Shown here: positions 60,871 through 64,000 of the stretch, in pieces
How the letters are laid out: the number at the start of each line of letters is the position of its first letter
Numbering within the stretch: position 1 is the first letter of the stretch
Origin: Trichosphaerium sp. ATCC 40318
Lineage: Eukaryota > Discosea > Flabellinia > Trichosidae
DNA length: 64,000 bases
Direction of reading: 5' to 3'
Assembly (NCBI GenBank): GCA_038496445.1
Contig: JALMLS010000062.1
Location: 62,001 to 126,000 of the forward strand
The notes under the pieces: model-generated
The model's database searches: none
Seen by the model: the letters and a program-made list of their open reading frames with translations, nothing else
What the model was told of the DNA's origin: nothing
Position numbers and translations under genes: made by a program

Positions 60871-62709
60871 TTATTGTGTCAATATATTGTTAAGATATAC
60901 GCCATAATACAGTATAGAAGCATCGCTAAGCCACTTAGAAATACCTTGCTTTGTGGCAGATGTATTCCGTAGACATACCATATTAACACCTTCTAACACT
61001 TTGATACCATCATCTGTAATGGCGTTGCAGTCGTCAAGGTTAATCATATAGGCTCCACCAAGTGATTTAATACCTTCATCTGTTACTGAAGTGTTGACAA
61101 GGTCAATAGTGTGGACACCACAAAGTGCATTGACGTTAGTTATTTGATTACAGTAACTAAGGCATATGTCATGAACGCCAGAAAGAAACTTGATGCCTTT
61201 GTCTGTGATAGCGTCACAGCAAGCAAGCTTAATGGTATGAACACCAGAAAGCGCTTGTAATCCTTTATCAGTTATACCTTCACAGTAACTGAGATTGATG
61301 GTATGAACACCAGAAAGCGCTTGTACACCTTTGTCTGTTACTAGAGTTCTGTACAAGTTAATTTCATGAACACCAGAAAGTGCTTGTAATCCTTTATCAG
61401 TTATAGGAGTGTTGTTCAGGCTAATAGTATGAACTCCAGAAAGGGATTTGATGCCTTCATCTGTAATTGTTTCGCAGGAGGCAAGTTGAATTGTATGAAC
61501 ACCTGAAAGTGCGTGCAATCCTTCATCAGTTATGGGAGTGGCAATCAAGTTAATGTTATGAACACCAGAGAGGGACTTGATACCTTCATCTGTAATTCCT
61601 TGACAATAACTAACATTGATGGTATGAACACCAGAAAGCCCTTTTAAGCCTTTGTCAGTTACATAAGTGCCTTCTAAGTTAATTTTATGAACGCCTGAGA
61701 GTGACTTGATGCCTTTGTCTGTGATAGCTCTGCAGTTCTCAAGGTCGATGGTGTGAACACCTGACAGTGCTCGTAAGCCGTTATCAGATATAGGAGTGTT
61801 GTTCAGGCTAATAGTATGGACTCCAGAAAGGGATTTGATGCCTTCATCTGTAATTGTTTTACAGAAGTCAAGACAAACGGTATGAATACCTTTGAGTGCT
61901 TTTACTCCCTTTTCTGTGACACCGCATAAAGTGAGGTCAACGGCATGAACACCAGAAAGTGCTTGGAAAGCTTCACCTGTAACAGAAGTGCCACAAAGCC
62001 TAAGAATATGAGCGCCTTGTAATGCTTTGATGCCTTCATCTGTTACTGAAGTGGTGGAAAGGCTAATAGTATGAACGCCTGAAAGTAGTTTTATAGCTTC
62101 ATCACTGATATTACAGCGGTCAAGCTTAATGGTATGAACACCAGTCAGTGATTTGACACCTTCATCAGTTACTGAAGTGCCGCTAAGGTTAATGGTATGA
62201 ACACCAGCCAGTGCTTTGACACCTTCATCTCTAATGTGTTGACAATCCGAAAGATCAATATTATGAACACCAGAAAGCGCTTGTAAGCCTTCATCTGTGA
62301 TATTCTTACAGTGCTTAAGGTTAATGGTGTGAACACCAGAAAGCAATTTAACACCTTCATCTGTGATAGTCATACAGTGCTCAAGGTTAATGGTATGAAC
62401 ACCTGAAAGTGATTTCATGCTTTCATCTGTAATGCTCACGCAATAAGAAAGATCAACGTTCTGAACACCAGATATTTCTTTGAGAATTATATCAGCGTGC
62501 TTGCCCCTTATTTTGATTTTTGTAGATTGTACACCGCAACTATGTCTTACGAGCGCTTTTGCCTGGTCGACAGTACGCAAGGTAACGCTTTCGTATCCAA
62601 TAACATCATGAATAATAGAAGCAAGCGCATTGCATGTTTGACAAGCTGCAAATCGCGCTTTTGTAGTTTTCCGTAGAATAAAAGCTAGAATCTCCGTAGG
62701 CAAGTCCAA
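60871..62709 (-). CDS. Large F-box / LRR protein (GVHTI type), intronless
   Basis: Single-exon ORF of 612 aa starting at 62709. The N-terminus (MDLPTEILAFILRKTTKARF) is an F-box-like helix set. From about residue 80 to 590 there are about 22 LRRs of 22-25 residues with core GVHTINL--C--ITDEGIKSLS, alternating longer cysteine-containing units with shorter ones that have T-V/IT in place of the Cys. At DNA level the repeats are recent enough to show the shared stretch ggtatgaacacc(a)gaaag many times. The end (KWLSDASILYYGVYLNNILT) is a capping helix. It is expected to be an SCF substrate receptor by analogy. Same family as the genes at 22697-24846, but far larger; no introns. Confidence 0.87.
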   Translation of the reverse strand: MDLPTEILAFILRKTTKARFAACQTCNALASIIHDVIGYESVTLRTVDQAKALVRHSCGVQSTKIKIRGKHADIILKEISGVQNVDLSYCVSITDESMKSLSGVHTINLEHCMTITDEGVKLLSGVHTINLKHCKNITDEGLQALSGVHNIDLSDCQHIRDEGVKALAGVHTINLSGTSVTDEGVKSLTGVHTIKLDRCNISDEAIKLLSGVHTISLSTTSVTDEGIKALQGAHILRLCGTSVTGEAFQALSGVHAVDLTLCGVTEKGVKALKGIHTVCLDFCKTITDEGIKSLSGVHTISLNNTPISDNGLRALSGVHTIDLENCRAITDKGIKSLSGVHKINLEGTYVTDKGLKGLSGVHTINVSYCQGITDEGIKSLSGVHNINLIATPITDEGLHALSGVHTIQLASCETITDEGIKSLSGVHTISLNNTPITDKGLQALSGVHEINLYRTLVTDKGVQALSGVHTINLSYCEGITDKGLQALSGVHTIKLACCDAITDKGIKFLSGVHDICLSYCNQITNVNALCGVHTIDLVNTSVTDEGIKSLGGAYMINLDDCNAITDDGIKVLEGVNMVCLRNTSATKQGISKWLSDASILYYGVYLNNILTQ

Positions 62710-63242
62710 AACGCATGTTTGTGCGCTAATATGATGTTTAGCGCACTAATTAGAGTATTAAAGCGTTTACGTACCTTGGTACGTTAGTTTTAGAGGCTAT
62801 CGACATCGTAATCAATAAATCTTTTGTTTTACCGGAGTTTGTTTTTATTTCGAAATAAAAGTCAGCTAATTTCGTGTTATTTTGTCCATGCATTTTGCGT
62901 GTCAAAAGTGAGATACATACAGCACTTTATATTGCTACAAGTTCATTGAGGATGAGCCCAAAACACCGGTTCTGTTCGGTCATTACAGTAGGTACAGAAT
63001 TATCAACATTACTGTCAACCAAGAACTCCAGGATCATTGCTAAAAGCAGACCTTTGCCCGGTGTTATTGTAGGTACAGAATGCGTGCCAATTAGTTTGAA
63101 GTGCGTTAGTTGACAAGTTGAAGGTGAAAGCAAAAGCAAGGTAATGCTAATAGGAAACCTCTAAACCAGTAGCTACTACATCTCCCACTATATCGCAAAC
63201 ACGACGTCAGAGTATATTTACAAATTCTTTATTAATAAACAA
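62710..63242. other. Intergenic region
   Basis: About 530 bp between two minus-strand genes. A short imperfect repeat (ttgtaggtacagaat-type, at about 62985 and 63070) is present. No gene or RNA is supported. Confidence 0.45.
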
Positions 63243-64000
63243 TTACTGTGGTAGTGCCATAGTATGTATATCAGAGTAGAATGACGTTGGCGTGTATGGA
63301 ATACCAGCACCCATAGAAACGAGTACTTGCCGTCTACCAATCTTGCACATTGCATGGAAGAATCTAGGACCAGGTGGAGCACCTCCTTGCTTTACACGAT
63401 GCATTTTTCCACGTGCTATTTTACAACAATAAGTTTCAAAAAAAAAGAGACTCGTTAAAACAAGAGGTTAACGTACAGACATCAAAGATGAATAACTCCT
63501 TAGAAATAACTCCAGATAAAGCACCACCATAAGTGAATATCCTTGGGTAGTCATCACTTGGAAGCACATCTGCAGTATGCCACTAAAACATATAAGATTA
63601 AATTACTTTTCTTTGAAATTGGTTTAAAAATTTTGACTAAACAAACACGTACAGCCATGCCATGGAAGAACGGAGGAAATTGGAAAGGTATTTTCTCCCA
63701 AGACATACTATCTAATCTCAAACAGAACACTTCCTTTGAGAAATGTTCCATGCCATTCTCAGAAGAGTAACCGCCAATGAAAAACACTTTGTTTCCAATA
63801 ACAGTAGCAGAAGCTCCATCTCTTGCCGAAGGACCTTCATTCGTTGTCTTAACATTTGACCACGTGCCAGTAGCTAATCAAAATAACGTTAGTAACCTAT
63901 TGTCCCTATCAAACACTAGTATATACGTACTTGTATCCAAGCAAAGCAAGTCATCAAAGAAGTCTTCTGGAACAATTGTCGAACCACCAAAGATATAAAT
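63243..64000 (-). CDS. Kelch-repeat protein, 5' end outside window
   Basis: Partial gene entering from the right edge. Visible exons read IYIFGGSTIVPEDFFDDLLC, then TGTWSNVKTTNEGPSARDGA and VIGNKVFFIGGYSSENGMEH. The next has DSMSWEKIPFQFPPFFHG, then WHTADVLPSDDYPRIFTYGG, and finally GAPPGPRFFHAMCKIG before the stop at 63243. The GG doublets and spaced W/R/H residues are the kelch beta-propeller blade pattern; three to four blades are visible. Introns have GTACGT donors (about 63476 and 63929). Kelch propellers usually bind protein partners; without the N-terminus no BTB or other domain can be assigned. Confidence 0.85.

Overview
The window is nuclear DNA from an AT-rich, intron-dense microbial eukaryote. 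The protein-coding genes are closely packed on both strands. Most are split by short introns of about 45-90 nt, with a donor that is very often GTACGT and an acceptor after a CTAAC- or CTAAT-like branch sequence. I recognise cytosolic translation-control, ribosome-biogenesis and ubiquitin genes of eukaryotic type, and nothing plastid or bacterial in organisation. The lineage cannot be fixed from the sequence alone. A free-living or parasitic protist or an early-diverging fungus-like organism fits; an animal or land plant does not.

Layout. 1-1385: the 3'-truncated end of a SAP / coiled-coil / PD-(D/E)XK-like gene. 2444-7014: a possible small membrane protein, then gamma-secretase subunit APH-1, bystin (18S rRNA processing) and D-aminoacyl-tRNA deacylase, the last three all on the minus strand. 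7314-10236: two intronless plus-strand genes around a decayed minus-strand gene. 10682-17215: an ammonium transporter and a TKL kinase with an N-terminal C2-like/arrestin-like region. 18470-22466: a GPI-anchored C-type-lectin-like protein (with a degraded copy of one exon upstream) and a TMEM198-like membrane protein. 22697-24846: two divergent intronless F-box/LRR genes. 25323-36438: an 11-kb GCN1 gene with a tRNA-Met gene nested in one intron. 36894-42089: an intronless F-box/YwqK-repeat gene, an OGFr-domain gene, a candidate tiny membrane protein and an RPAP3-like co-chaperone. 42316-45683: a secreted HYR/vWFD-like protein and a single-exon kinase C-lobe remnant. 45684-49313: 3.6 kb without a convincing gene. 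49314-57423: a P-loop ATPase, a Renilla-luciferase/haloalkane-dehalogenase-like hydrolase, an LRR protein and an MST-like pseudokinase. 58468-64000: polyubiquitin, a type I membrane protein, a large intronless F-box/LRR gene and a partial kelch gene.

There is no operon logic, but several gene pairs start head to head with under 500 bp between them and probably share promoter regions. The most unusual elements are four intronless F-box repeat genes that resemble giant-virus gene families, two kinase-fold genes that have lost their catalytic residues, a luciferase-family hydrolase with its full catalytic set, a tRNA gene inside the GCN1 gene, and a strong excess of the palindrome TCACGTGA. Exon boundaries were read by eye. 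Spans of multi-exon genes run from the inferred start codon to the stop codon and include introns.
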